DNA of 54,643 bases from an uncultured Gammaproteobacteria bacterium (GTDB lineage: Bacteria; Pseudomonadota; Gammaproteobacteria; Arenicellales; Poriferihabitantaceae), in NCBI GenBank assembly GCA_947259885.1, contig CAMYNW010000024.1, positions 1 to 54,643 of the forward strand. The letters are read 5' to 3'. Numbering within the stretch: position 1 is the stretch's first letter; each line of letters starts with the position of its first letter. Made by a program: the position numbers and the translations under genes. Below are positions 33,911-42,807 of this stretch, one piece after another. The notes beneath the pieces are model-generated. The model was not told where the DNA came from. It saw nothing but the letters and a program-made list of their open reading frames with translations, and ran no database searches.

Positions 33911-34765
33911 TCAGGTCCGTTCCATCTTGAGCCAGCGCGCGCAGGCAATGTAAGCGATCGAGATCACCACCATCAGAATGATCGAAAGAGCAGCTGCAGT
34001 CGGAAAATCCGCACGACGGGTGATCTGCAACATGATAATTTGTGGCAATACAAGTTCGTTGTTTCCGCCGAGTATCTGCGGCGTAATGTAATCACCGATG
34101 CACAACACAAATGTGAGAAAGGCACCAACCATCACTCCCGGAATAGTCAGCGGCAAAATCACATGCCAGAAGGTTTGGAATCCATTGGCGCCAAGATCCG
34201 CCGCGGCCCGGCGATAGTTGGGAGAAAGCTGCACCAGGTTGGCATAGATAGTCAGCGTCAGCAGCATCACGAAAAAATGTACAAAACCGGTAACCGTGGC
34301 CACACGGGTCGCGGCAATTTCAAGAGGCGTGTCAATAACCTTAAGACTGATCAAAGTTTGATTCAGATAGCCGTTTTTCGATAGCACCAATAACCAGGCA
34401 TAGGAACGCACTACGTAGGAGGTCCAGAACGGCAGAATCGCCAACAATAACGCCAGCCGCTGCCATCTGGGGGAAATCCGTTCGGCAATGATCCAGGCCA
34501 AAGGATAGGCGAGGACGATTGATATCACCGTAACCAGCGCGGTAATTTCAAGGGAGTTGATCAGCCCCGCGACAAAGTGAGATTTTTCAAAGAAACTGGC
34601 ATAGTTGTCAAAGTTCCATGCCTTGACCAGGCTGGTACCCGTGCGCTGCCACAAGCTGTACATCACCATCACCACAAACGGGATGATGAAGAACGCCAGG
34701 GTCCACAACAAAGCTGGCACCACGAAGGCCCAGCCTTTGCGACGCCGCGCGGCCTCTGAGGGCAT
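33911..34765 (-). CDS. potB: Polyamine-type ABC importer 1, PotB-like permease, 284 aa
   Basis: Basic start (EAARRRKGW) followed by six helices and the coupling loop RRAAADLGANGFQTFWHVILPLTIPG near 190-215. The periplasmic loop after helix 1 is long, as in PotB. It pairs with the PotC-like permease. It starts 17 bp after the binding-protein gene. Confidence 0.9.
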   Translation of the reverse strand: MPSEAARRRKGWAFVVPALLWTLAFFIIPFVVMVMYSLWQRTGTSLVKAWNFDNYASFFEKSHFVAGLINSLEITALVTVISIVLAYPLAWIIAERISPRWQRLALLLAILPFWTSYVVRSYAWLLVLSKNGYLNQTLISLKVIDTPLEIAATRVATVTGFVHFFVMLLTLTIYANLVQLSPNYRRAAADLGANGFQTFWHVILPLTIPGVMVGAFLTFVLCIGDYITPQILGGNNELVLPQIIMLQITRRADFPTAAALSIILMVVISIAYIACARWLKMERT

Positions 34766-34782
34766 GGAACTACCCGATTAGT

Positions 34783-35838
34783 TTACTGCTGCAGGAACTC
34801 GGTCCAGATATCCTGCATCTTGGCGTCGAGTTCGGCGCTCGGGACAGGGTAAAGCTGCGAATTGGCGAGGTAACCTTTCTGATCGTCCCAGCGAAGCGCG
34901 GCTTTTTGCTGATCATTCAAGTGATCGCCAGCCTTACTGTTGGCAGGCATGGCCCAGTAGCAGGAGGAGGTGGCGAGCCGGGCCTGGCCTTCGGGGCTTA
35001 ATATATACTGCACAAACTTGAGAGCCAGGTCGGGTTTTTTTGAGTCGGCAAAAACACCCACCGACTGTGACCAGCGCACTGCACCCTGGTCAGGAATGAT
35101 CCAGTCGAGGTGAGGCAGCTCGCCGGTCAAGCCAGCGGTCACCCATTCACCGCCTCCAACAAGGATATCCACCTCCCCGGTGGCGATGGCGGTCTGGCTG
35201 GACACGACTTCGCCTACCTGTTTTGCCACCGCTTTCATCGCAAACAGTTTTTCCTTAATGGCCGGAAGATCGGATTCCTGGATGTTAGCGGTATCGATAC
35301 CGAGGCTGATCGCCACCAGTCCGATCATCGGAAGATAATAATCATATAAAGCAATCTTGCCTTTATATTTTTCGTTCCACATAACCGAGATATCCTGCAT
35401 GTCGGCTGCATCGACGGTGTTCTTGTTATAGGAAATCGTGTTGTATCCAAACTTTTCGGTGATTGCGTAGGTCTTGCCATCAATCACATGGGTTTCGGGC
35501 ATGATGATTTCCGGGAACAGATCGGCGGTCGGCAACCCGTCTTCCGGCAACGGTGCCAGTAGTCCGGCCTCCACCACCCGCGGCACGTCGACGCCATCGA
35601 CCACAAAGACATCCCAGTCACCGGGCTGCGACTGTTCGATAATCGAAAGCGCGGTACCCGTTCCTTCGTAGTCCTTGAGATTGACCTTGACGTTGTTAGC
35701 CTGTTCAAACGGTTGTACGAATTCAGGGTCGGTATGGTCGCACCAGACGAGAGCGTTGATCTCTTCCTGCGCATGGCCGGTTTGCGCGGTCATTGAGATA
35801 ACCAAAGCAATGGCTGATGTGATGGTGGATTTGTGCAT
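34783..35838 (-). CDS. potD: Polyamine-type periplasmic binding protein 1, 351 aa
   Basis: Signal peptide MHKSTITSAIALVISMTAQTG with cleavage after GHA (about residue 23). The mature part has the PotD-family layout: ALVWCDHTDPEF strand 1, DVFVVDGVDVPRVVEAGLLAP, YNTISYNKNTV, and VQYILSPEGQARL near the C-terminus. An acidic/aromatic ligand pocket is expected but its contacts cannot be assigned. Strong ribosome site AAGAGGAAC upstream. First gene of the operon and divergent from the MBL-fold gene. Confidence 0.9.
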   Translation of the reverse strand: MHKSTITSAIALVISMTAQTGHAQEEINALVWCDHTDPEFVQPFEQANNVKVNLKDYEGTGTALSIIEQSQPGDWDVFVVDGVDVPRVVEAGLLAPLPEDGLPTADLFPEIIMPETHVIDGKTYAITEKFGYNTISYNKNTVDAADMQDISVMWNEKYKGKIALYDYYLPMIGLVAISLGIDTANIQESDLPAIKEKLFAMKAVAKQVGEVVSSQTAIATGEVDILVGGGEWVTAGLTGELPHLDWIIPDQGAVRWSQSVGVFADSKKPDLALKFVQYILSPEGQARLATSSCYWAMPANSKAGDHLNDQQKAALRWDDQKGYLANSQLYPVPSAELDAKMQDIWTEFLQQ

Positions 35839-35955
35839 GATTGTTCCTCTTATGGTGATTGGTTTTGCTTTGCTCAGATCATGGAGTAATCACAAAAACC
35901 TGTCAATTGAAACTCCGTTAGAGCCTCAATATAAGGCAATGTATACTTTACCGCT

Positions 35956-36690
35956 ATGAAAATGAGAGTGTCAGCTGAACAGTGGTATCGGACACGCAAG
36001 ATGGACGATGACGTGACGCTGATATCGGAGCCCTGGATCGAGGAGTTTTATCGCTGCAACATCTGGCATGTGCGTGGCACTGATCGTGACATGCTGGTAG
36101 ACAGCGGTATGGGCGTGGTCAGCCTTCGAGAGTATGTCCCACTGGTTACGGAAAAACCCTGTCTCGCGGTCACCAGTCATACCCATTTCGACCATATCGG
36201 CGCCCATCATGAATTTAAAGAGCGTCTGGTACACCGCGCCGAGGCCGATCTGCTGGCTAATCCGACCCGTCAGGGGACACTGGTTGATCCCTATGTTACT
36301 GACGAGATTTTTTCAAGGTTACCGCCAGAGCCATATCAATCCCATGAGTATGCGGTAAGCAAAGCGCCGGCGACGCGACTGCTGGAGGATGGCGACATTA
36401 TTGATCTTGGCAGCCGTCGCTTCAGTGTCATTCACACCCCTGGTCATTCCCCGGGCGGTATCGCGTTATTTGAGGAGGCGTCAGGCATTCTTTTTTCCGG
36501 AGACATCGTTTATGACGGGCCGCTTATAGAAGACACCTATCATTCCAATGCGAAAGATTACTACTGCAGCATGGCACGGCTTCTGGAGCTGCCGGTGCGT
36601 GTCGTGCATGGCGGGCACTTCCCAAGCTATGGGAGAGAGCGACACAGAACACTGATAAAGAGCTGGCTGGAAGAAAAGGAAAAAAGCTGA
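35956..36690 (+). CDS. Metallo-beta-lactamase-fold hydrolase, 244 aa
   Basis: Zinc-binding motif SHTHFDHIGAH gives His75, His77, Asp79 and His80; further ligands lie in HTPGHSPGG (about 156-164), FSGDIVYDGP and VHGGHFPS. This is the glyoxalase II-like/generic MBL layout. A TATACT hexamer at 35942-35947 is only 8 bases from the ATG, so the start may be leaderless or lie further in (ATG at 35962 or GTG at 35968). It is divergent from the PotD-like gene across 117 bp, which may indicate linked regulation. Substrate unknown. Confidence 0.85.
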   Translation: MKMRVSAEQWYRTRKMDDDVTLISEPWIEEFYRCNIWHVRGTDRDMLVDSGMGVVSLREYVPLVTEKPCLAVTSHTHFDHIGAHHEFKERLVHRAEADLLANPTRQGTLVDPYVTDEIFSRLPPEPYQSHEYAVSKAPATRLLEDGDIIDLGSRRFSVIHTPGHSPGGIALFEEASGILFSGDIVYDGPLIEDTYHSNAKDYYCSMARLLELPVRVVHGGHFPSYGRERHRTLIKSWLEEKEKS

Positions 36691-36794
36691 TGAGGCCTTG
36701 AAGCTATCCTAGGGAAAGCGCAGGGTGTTTGCAGGGAGATGCTGGGGAAAGAATCAGTCTAACCTTGCGGATGCCACCGCTTCACCACATAGTA

Positions 36795-38399
36795 TCAGCT
36801 CCTTGGGTGATTGATCCAGATCGGGGCGGTCCAGGCTCGTTCGCCATCTCCCTGGGTGACACGCACGTAGAAGAATTCCGGAACACCGGAGGCGATATAA
36901 GTGTCAAAGATCAGCTCGCCCGGGCCGATGAATGTCCATGATTCGGATAAACCGTCGGCAGGTACCCATTTAACAAGGTTGCTACGTGACTGCGGTTGAA
37001 CGTCGCCGTAGATCAACTCAACCGTGTACTCACTATCGCCGTCGGAGTCATCGGCGATAACGATTCTTGGTTGAAGCACGCCGCCTTCTTGAACCGTCAG
37101 CACGTCGCCCATGGCGCTGTCATTGATCATAAAATCGATTCTTAAATCGCTGTCCTCTGTGGCGAAAGTGCGATTGGCCCGCATCGCAGCAAGCAAACCT
37201 TCCAGGGACAATTCTTCGCTGAACACACCCATTCTAGCGGGGGTGGCGTCACCCCAGGTTGCGAAGTGATTGTCATGGCCCACGGAAGGGCTGATATGGA
37301 ATCCCTGGATCAGATAAAAATAATAATCACGCTCATGATGATCATAGTGAAAGGTTTCATGGTTTGTCTGTGCAAATGCCGGGCCGGTCAGAATTTCAAC
37401 TAACACAACAAGTGGATCAGCTGCGTTTACCAGTACGCTAAAGTCTTCATTGAAATCATCAAAACCGTAGTCATTAAACATTTTGCCAATAGTGCTTGAC
37501 TGACCGCCACGATAAAAAAAATCAAGATGTACATTAGGGTGGTTTAACTGTAGCACCGGGGTCGCCGTGCCAAATGCGTTGTAGAGTCCGTCAAAGTCTC
37601 CGTTTGAAACCGTCAGCACTTCATTCCAGCCGAGCACGTTGACATGATTGCCGCTTGAAATAGAAGAAAACTCCTGACCCACTATCGCCACGAATTCGTT
37701 AGACGTAGCGTTGCTGGCGGCGCGAACGATCGAGGGTGAAGTCAGGATTTCGGTTGTCGATACACCGTTTATATTGAAACTTCGGGTAAACGTAACCTCT
37801 CCATCTGCGTTCATCAGGTTATGATCATTGGCAATGAGCACGCCGTCCCGGCGCTCTCCCTTGGCCCCCATTTCCGCACGGTTATGGTTATGTGGCGTGA
37901 CTGCGAGAAAATCCAATCCAAGAGCTGCGGCGCGAGTGTAGGCATCCTGCGGGGTGCCTGAACCGTCTGAATACAATGTGTGGGCGTGCAGCAATCCGTA
38001 TCTGACCGGAGTATTAACACTACGGGAAGACGTGCGCATCAGTCGCATGCGCCCGATTTGATCCATGCCTTGGTTATCCAGAATCCGAGGATATAGTGGG
38101 TGGGGGTGTTCGCTATCGGTCAGATCCCGCGTTTGTATCTTCCGCGGGCCGCGAAGCCGCGAATCATTTGCAATGCTGCCGGCAGTGGCTGATAGGACGG
38201 TTTCATTTCGGGCCGATGCGATATCCTCGCAGTTGCACGCTTCGTTAGTTACGCAAGCCGACAGACTTAGCATGCATACGACAAACGCAATATGACGCAT
38301 CCTTGCGGCCCAGCGAGGCATCATGCAGTGAGAGTTCGATTTGCACAGTTCACTTTGCATTGTCTGATGAGCGTTTGCGCTCCCTATCTTTTGTAACAT
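36795..38399 (-). CDS. PHP-domain (CehA/McbA-like) lipoprotein metallohydrolase, about 501-534 aa
   Basis: A hydrophobic leader ends in the lipobox LSAC (Cys49 of the longest frame); the most natural start is Met34 at 38300, giving MRHIAFVVCMLSLSAC. The catalytic PHP domain begins with the motif GLLHAHTLYSDGSG (His138, His140, Asp145) and TPHNH (His170). It continues with EFSSISSGNHVNVLG, QLNHPNVH and SPSVGHDNHFATWGD, a typical metal-binding set. The C-terminal 100 residues are a beta-sandwich ending FFYVRVTQGDGERAWTAPIWI. Family members act on phosphoesters or other substrates. Convergent with the MBL gene. Confidence 0.85.
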   Translation of the reverse strand: MLQKIGSANAHQTMQSELCKSNSHCMMPRWAARMRHIAFVVCMLSLSACVTNEACNCEDIASARNETVLSATAGSIANDSRLRGPRKIQTRDLTDSEHPHPLYPRILDNQGMDQIGRMRLMRTSSRSVNTPVRYGLLHAHTLYSDGSGTPQDAYTRAAALGLDFLAVTPHNHNRAEMGAKGERRDGVLIANDHNLMNADGEVTFTRSFNINGVSTTEILTSPSIVRAASNATSNEFVAIVGQEFSSISSGNHVNVLGWNEVLTVSNGDFDGLYNAFGTATPVLQLNHPNVHLDFFYRGGQSSTIGKMFNDYGFDDFNEDFSVLVNAADPLVVLVEILTGPAFAQTNHETFHYDHHERDYYFYLIQGFHISPSVGHDNHFATWGDATPARMGVFSEELSLEGLLAAMRANRTFATEDSDLRIDFMINDSAMGDVLTVQEGGVLQPRIVIADDSDGDSEYTVELIYGDVQPQSRSNLVKWVPADGLSESWTFIGPGELIFDTYIASGVPEFFYVRVTQGDGERAWTAPIWINHPRS

Positions 38400-38404
38400 T
38401 GCGG

Positions 38405-38439
38405 CCAGTTTAAGTTAACCACTACTTAAAAACTGTGAA
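38405..38439. repeat. Imperfect inverted repeat upstream of the PHP lipoprotein gene
   Basis: CAGTTTAAGT pairs with ACTTAAAAACTG with a two-base bulge over about 38406-38436. The left arm shares the 13-mer CCAGTTTAAGTTA with 23846-23858. It lies 5-40 bp upstream of the first possible start of the minus-strand lipoprotein gene. Confidence 0.35.
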
Positions 38440-38473
38440 TAGTTCACGAAACCTACTATTTAGGTGAATAGAA

Positions 38474-39433
38474 TCAAACCTGTGCTTCTTTCACTGAGGT
38501 ACGATGCTGGGAACGATTCTCGAAAAACACGACCAGTAAGCCGCTGCCAATAATTAACAGGCTGCCGATGATCTCCTTCGATCCCGGGAGGTCTCCCCAC
38601 ACCATGAAGCCCACAATTACCGCAAACGGCAGCGAGGTGTATTCGAAGGGCGCGACGACTGAAGCCTGGGCAAGGCGATAGGATTGAGACAGCAGGTAGG
38701 CACCGAACGCGACCACCAGGCCGCACAGCGCAAGAAGTCCTAGATCAAATGTGTTTGGCCAATGCCAGGCACGAAACAGGAATGCAAGAGTGGGTTGTTC
38801 AAAATTGTTAAAGCGACCATCACCGATCAGAAGACCGCTTAAGACGCTGATAATAATGAATGCTACCTGGATATAGAATGTCAACGCGCCGGCAGAATCT
38901 CGCATGCCCAGTTTTCGTGTCACCATCTGCATCACAGCATAGGTCAGCGCGGCAAGCACGGGTAATACGCTGGTCCAGGTAAAGCCGCTGGCCCCCGGGC
39001 GTACCATTACAATAACACCCCCAAGCCCGATCAATATCGCCACCCAGCGCGCAAGACCCACTTGTTCCCCCAACACCGGGCGAGCCAACAGGCAGATAAA
39101 TAATGGCGCAGTGAAGAACAGCGCCACGACTTCCGCGAGAGGCATGACTGAAAGACCCAGAAAGAAGAACATGTTGGCGAATACCAATAGCATGCCACGA
39201 AACAGGTGCAGTATTGGGCGCCGGGTTTTAAGGGTTACCAGTCCGCCCTCCAGATATACAAAAATAAAAACGATCAGAGTAGCAAAGACGGCGCGAAACA
39301 GAGTGATCTCATGCAGAGGGTAGTAGGGGCTCAGCCACTTGATGATGGAGTCGCTAAAGGTCAGAAATACTACGGCACCAATCAGGCATAAGATGCCCTG
39401 GGTGTTGCGGTTGAATCTGCTAAACGCATGCAT
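38474..39433 (-). CDS. DMT-superfamily (EamA/RhtA-like) transporter, 319 aa
   Basis: Ten hydrophobic helices in two EamA repeats. Landmarks: AVVFLTFSDSIIKWLS, LFRAVFATLIVFIFVYLEGG, PLAEVVALFFTAPLFICLLARPVLGE, then SYRLAQASVVAPFEYTSLPFAVIVGFMVWGDLPG. It belongs to the same subgroup as the truncated gene at 54299-54643 (shared ASVVAPF-[ES]-Y). Substrate unknown. Confidence 0.88.
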   Translation of the reverse strand: MHAFSRFNRNTQGILCLIGAVVFLTFSDSIIKWLSPYYPLHEITLFRAVFATLIVFIFVYLEGGLVTLKTRRPILHLFRGMLLVFANMFFFLGLSVMPLAEVVALFFTAPLFICLLARPVLGEQVGLARWVAILIGLGGVIVMVRPGASGFTWTSVLPVLAALTYAVMQMVTRKLGMRDSAGALTFYIQVAFIIISVLSGLLIGDGRFNNFEQPTLAFLFRAWHWPNTFDLGLLALCGLVVAFGAYLLSQSYRLAQASVVAPFEYTSLPFAVIVGFMVWGDLPGSKEIIGSLLIIGSGLLVVFFENRSQHRTSVKEAQV

Positions 39434-39582
39434 GAGCGGAGTTTAGACTGAAATGCTGCTGATCACCCGGAATAATATTTCAATCCAAATCATTATCGCC
39501 AAAGTATTCGGTCTGACCTAACTGCATCGCTGTTACGTTAGTTTCATCCATGTGATGGACTATGGTGATCAACTTATAATTT

Positions 39583-39598
39583 TGTGAACTCGTTTACA
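39583..39598. promoter_or_regulatory. CRP-like site (one mismatch) upstream of the HMA-like gene
   Basis: TGTGAACTCGTTTACA matches TGTGA-N6-TCACA except for one T. It lies about 132 bp upstream of the ATG at 39730. A weaker TGTGA starts at 39606 (TGTGACATTGTTAACG). A CRP/Vfr-type regulator is inferred. Confidence 0.4.
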
Positions 39599-39729
39599 CA
39601 TTTTTTGTGACATTGTTAACGGAATAAACATTTGCAGTTAGCTACATTAACCTTTCGTTGGGTATCAGGATTGATGCTAAAATATTAGATCTGGTACCTT
39701 AAAAAAACCAATTTACAGGGACTGGGAAA

Positions 39730-40017
39730 ATGGCATTTGCATATACCTCTGAAGAAATCTATCCAGAAGACGCTGAATTATCAAACAAAGGAAAATGCGC
39801 GTGTTTGGCAACCGTTTGGGCAAAAGGAATGACCAGTCAACTAGGCAAGAAGGCGGTGGTTAAGAACCTGGTTGCACTGCATGGCGTGAATCAAATTGTA
39901 TGTTCAAATAAAAAGACACCATTGATGGTTATCGACTATCAGCCAGAGAGAATTACGATGATGGAAATTTTGAAGGTTATGAACGACCATGGAGTCCAGG
40001 CAAGTATTGTCAGCTGA
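39730..40017 (+). CDS. Small HMA-like (ferredoxin-fold) protein, 95 aa
   Basis: The second half, GVNQIVCSNKKTPLMVIDYQPERITMMEILKVMNDHGVQASIVS, has the beta-alpha-beta rhythm and DYxPxxI block of heavy-metal-associated/copper-chaperone domains. The usual N-terminal MxCxxC is absent; instead there is Cys-Ala-Cys at 23-25. Metal binding is therefore uncertain, and the assignment rests on pattern only. It seems monocistronic, with a stem-loop at 40082-40122 downstream. Confidence 0.6.
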   Translation: MAFAYTSEEIYPEDAELSNKGKCACLATVWAKGMTSQLGKKAVVKNLVALHGVNQIVCSNKKTPLMVIDYQPERITMMEILKVMNDHGVQASIVS

Positions 40018-40081
40018 ATTTTGTGTGCCTGTATAATTAGTGGATACTTTCGGATTGAATAAGACAATTCGCCCAGAATGG

Positions 40082-40122
40082 ACCGGTTTAAATAAGTTTG
40101 GTGAATTTTTCACAGAACCGGT
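40082..40122. terminator. Two-tier stem-loop after the HMA-like gene
   Basis: ACCGGTT (40082-40088) pairs with AACCGGT (40116-40122), enclosing an inner GTGAA-ttt-TTCAC stem (40101-40113). It starts 65 bp after the HMA-like gene stop. No U-tract follows, so it is a terminator or RNA-stability element of uncertain strength. Confidence 0.35.
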
Positions 40123-40275
40123 GGATCTAGAGGTCTATAATCAACGCATGTTTCTCTCGTGTGTAGTTTTATAACTGATCACTAGTGAATCGCAATTTTT
40201 AGGAAGGGGCAGGGTTGCTAACGAATAGCAGCCAACTATGTCCTCGTAAAGATATGCCTAAGGGTTAGGCATCAA

Positions 40276-40557
40276 ATGGAAATGAAGAGGGTGCAAATGG
40301 TAACAGGAGCTTTGAAAGACTTTACGAAAGTGGAGTGCAGATCTCAACGGAAAACGGATTGGGATCACGAACATCCCCGTCGACGCTTGATTTATCAAAA
40401 TCATGACGTTGATCTTGCGGGGACACCCCCTAAACGACTTGTCGAACCAGTAGAAACCAAGGATGACGCGCCGATCAATCTGATTATCGATGTCCTCTCG
40501 GAAATGACCGCTCTTCTCTCGGGTGTGCCTGAAGAGGATCTGATCAATTCCACTTAA
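40276..40557 (+). CDS. Small hypothetical protein, about 86-93 aa
   Basis: Not recognised. A polar, charged protein without membrane segment or signal peptide. The N-terminal half is basic (KDFTKVECRSQRKTDWDHEHPRRRLIYQ), the C-terminal half acidic with an amphipathic segment (INLIIDVLSEMTALLSGVPEEDL). ATG at 40297 has AAGAGGG five bases upstream and is the likelier start; 40276 is in frame. It precedes the subtilase by 78 bp in the same direction and may form an operon with it and the lysozyme-like gene, for example as an inhibitor or accessory factor (inference only). Confidence 0.6.
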   Translation: MEMKRVQMVTGALKDFTKVECRSQRKTDWDHEHPRRRLIYQNHDVDLAGTPPKRLVEPVETKDDAPINLIIDVLSEMTALLSGVPEEDLINST

Positions 40558-40635
40558 GTAAGCAAGACAGGATGTGTCTAAGCCCTGAATTTCTTGGTCA
40601 GATTTAACTTAAAACATGTAACTAAGGAGACGATC

Positions 40636-41850
40636 ATGAGTGAAAACCAATATATTGTGTTACGTTCAAAAGGCGGTTTTTTGCCTACAGCTGATAATCT
40701 TGGCGTCGCGCGGGGACCACTCGGGGTGCCAGCGGGCGCCGGTCCGCGTGCAGCGGCCGCGCCGGAAGAAATAGAAATCAACGAAGTCAAACTGACAAAA
40801 AGTGAGCGGGATGATTTACGACGAGATCCGCGTACTTTGGCTATGGCGCCGCCAATGCCCCTCAAACTGATTGAACCCATGGATGCAACGGATGCTGATG
40901 GGCCAGCAGCCACTGCGGCTGCAAATACCTGGGGTATTGAAGCAGTTGGCGCACACCAATCCGCATTTGATGGCAGCGGCGTCAACGTTGCGGTGCTGGA
41001 TACGGGGATCGATTTAACCCATCCTGCATTTGCCGGCGTTAATATCGAGAGAAAGAATTTTACCGCCGAGGGCGATGATGACATCCACGGTCACGGTACA
41101 CACTGCGCCGGCACTATATTTGGTAAGGACGTCAACGGTACCCGCGTAGGAGTGGCAAGGAACATCTCAAAGGCTCTGATTGGAAAGGTTCTCGGACAAG
41201 GGCAGGGTACGTCGGCAAATCTGGCCAACGCAATTCAGTGGGCAGTGGAAAACGGCGCTAACGTTGTGTCAATGTCGTTAGGCATCGACTTTCCGGGCTT
41301 TGTCGAATTTCTCGTTAATGACCAGGGATTGGATATCAATCCTGCGACCTCTATCGCACTCGAGGGGTATCGCGCCAATATCAATCTGTTTGGTGCCTTG
41401 ACGCAGATGATCGAAGCCCGCAATGCGTTTGCAAATGGGTGCATCATTGTCGCGGCCTCCGGCAATGAGAGCGAACGGCCGACCTATGAAATTGCGGTGG
41501 CGCCGCCTGCGGCCGGTAATGGCATCATCTCGGTTGGTGCTCTGCAGCAGGGTGCTGGTGGTTTTTCCGTGGCCTCATTTTCCAATACCCAGTGCAATGT
41601 CTCGGCGCCGGGCGTTGCAGTGTCCTCAGCCGCGCTTGGCGGTGGACTAGTCAGCTGGAATGGCACCAGTATGGCCACGCCCCACGTTTCGGGTGTAGCG
41701 GCACTGTGGGCCCAGAAGGAGCTGCAGCAGACCAATCGAATTTCAGGGCAAAATACCGCGGCAAAAATACTTGCTCTGGCCACAATGAACGGCATCAAGG
41801 CCGGCCAGGAAGTAGAGGACGTGGGCAACGGAATCGTGCAGGCGCCTTAA
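40636..41850 (+). CDS. Subtilisin-family (S8) serine protease without signal peptide, 404 aa
   Basis: The catalytic triad is complete: Asp122 in VAVLDTGIDLTHP, His153 in GHGTHCAG, Ser345 in NGTSMATPHVSG, with oxyanion-hole Asn277 in AASGNES. Residues 1-95 form a propeptide-like, Ala/Pro-rich N-terminal region starting MSENQYIVLRSKGGF; no Sec or Tat leader is present. A 50-residue insert (PGFVEFLVNDQGLDINP...) lies between the VVSMSLG strand and the oxyanion loop. ATG at 40636 follows a strong TAAGGAGA ribosome site; an earlier in-frame start at 40594 lacks one. The gene is followed by the lysozyme-like hydrolase 84 bp downstream. It may act inside cells or be released on lysis. Confidence 0.92.
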   Translation: MSENQYIVLRSKGGFLPTADNLGVARGPLGVPAGAGPRAAAAPEEIEINEVKLTKSERDDLRRDPRTLAMAPPMPLKLIEPMDATDADGPAATAAANTWGIEAVGAHQSAFDGSGVNVAVLDTGIDLTHPAFAGVNIERKNFTAEGDDDIHGHGTHCAGTIFGKDVNGTRVGVARNISKALIGKVLGQGQGTSANLANAIQWAVENGANVVSMSLGIDFPGFVEFLVNDQGLDINPATSIALEGYRANINLFGALTQMIEARNAFANGCIIVAASGNESERPTYEIAVAPPAAGNGIISVGALQQGAGGFSVASFSNTQCNVSAPGVAVSSAALGGGLVSWNGTSMATPHVSGVAALWAQKELQQTNRISGQNTAAKILALATMNGIKAGQEVEDVGNGIVQAP

Positions 41851-41867
41851 TCCAGATTTTTATCTTT

Positions 41868-41897
41868 GCGGGTGCCGGGCTTGGTCTCGGTACCCGC
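41868..41897. terminator. Strong stem-loop between subtilase and lysozyme-like genes
   Basis: GCGGGT-g-CCG pairs with CGG-t-ACCCGC across a 10-base loop (arms 41868-41877 and 41888-41897). No T-run follows, so it may be a partial terminator or mRNA-stabilising element between the two genes. Confidence 0.5.
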
Positions 41898-41934
41898 CGG
41901 AATAAAGTTAAAAAGGTAATGAAAAGGGCCGAAC

Positions 41935-42780
41935 ATGATTAAGTCTGTGCTGCGTTTTGGGGACGGCATCGGAGAACGGATCTGGCTGCGAAGCGTGGTG
42001 AAAACAATCCAGGTAGGATTGGTGAACACAGGTTTTAACCTCGAGGTAGACGGACGTTTTGGAACAGGTACCCGAAACGCTGCAAAAGAATTTCAATTCG
42101 AAAATGAGCTCAACCCAACGGGTGTCTTTGATAAACTGAGCTGGAAAGCGATAGACAAGCTGTTACCACAACCTGATCCTGAAGTTGTTGCGCTGTTAGA
42201 AAAATTCCGTGGTGATCTCAATTGGGTTCATCAGCAGGAAGGACATAACGGTCGACCCTACTGGCCGGGAGGCGTGTCAGGCATCACACTGGATCCTGGA
42301 CTGGATCTAGGCCATGCGAGCGAAGAATTAATTGAAAAGATCTACAAGCCCTTACTCACAGATAACCAAATGCGCGCGCTGCGTGCAGTGTACGGATTTA
42401 AAGGCAATGATGCACGCGATGCGTTAAATCGCTCGACGACGTTAAAGAGCATTAGAATTTCAGCCGATCAAGGCGCCGGCTTAATGCACCACACTGCAAG
42501 TCCATACTGGAAAGGAATTTCGCGCCGTTTCCCGGGATTGACTAGACAAGACACGCCAGCATCTGTTCAAACTGTTTTACTTTCCCTTGCCTATAATCGC
42601 GGAATACTGAACCGACACTTAGCCCCACTGGAACAGTTACTAAAAGTAAAAAAATGGGCGGAAGTGGCGGATAAAGTAGGTTCGATGCAACAAAGTCATC
42701 GCCTACGAGGAATTCGAATTCGGCGGCGCCAGGAGAAACTGGTCATCAGCGCAGAACTTGAATTTATGGCGCAACGATAG
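41935..42780 (+). CDS. Peptidoglycan-binding plus pesticin/T4-lysozyme-like hydrolase, 281 aa
   Basis: Residues about 15-75 form a peptidoglycan-binding module (IQVGLVNTGFNLEVDGRFGTGTRNAAKEFQ). Residues about 90-281 resemble the pesticin/T4-lysozyme fold: catalytic-type Glu102 in HQQEGHNGRP, then GVSGITLDPGLDLGH with Thr118 and Asp124, and a helical C-terminal lobe (VLLSLAYNRG). It should cleave glycan strands. There is no signal peptide, no holin or other phage gene nearby, and AAGGG lies six bases before the ATG. Its protease neighbour is also leaderless. It could be a phage-derived lysin, an interbacterial effector, or a cell-wall enzyme released by lysis. Confidence 0.82.
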   Translation: MIKSVLRFGDGIGERIWLRSVVKTIQVGLVNTGFNLEVDGRFGTGTRNAAKEFQFENELNPTGVFDKLSWKAIDKLLPQPDPEVVALLEKFRGDLNWVHQQEGHNGRPYWPGGVSGITLDPGLDLGHASEELIEKIYKPLLTDNQMRALRAVYGFKGNDARDALNRSTTLKSIRISADQGAGLMHHTASPYWKGISRRFPGLTRQDTPASVQTVLLSLAYNRGILNRHLAPLEQLLKVKKWAEVADKVGSMQQSHRLRGIRIRRRQEKLVISAELEFMAQR

Positions 42781-42807
42781 CTATTGTCTGCGCACGCTTG
42801 AGGATAC

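Noticed and set aside
41935..42780. Prophage remnant around the lysozyme-like gene
   Set aside because: No integrase, holin, portal, capsid, tail or attachment repeats are seen nearby; the gene may be phage-derived but no prophage is supported.
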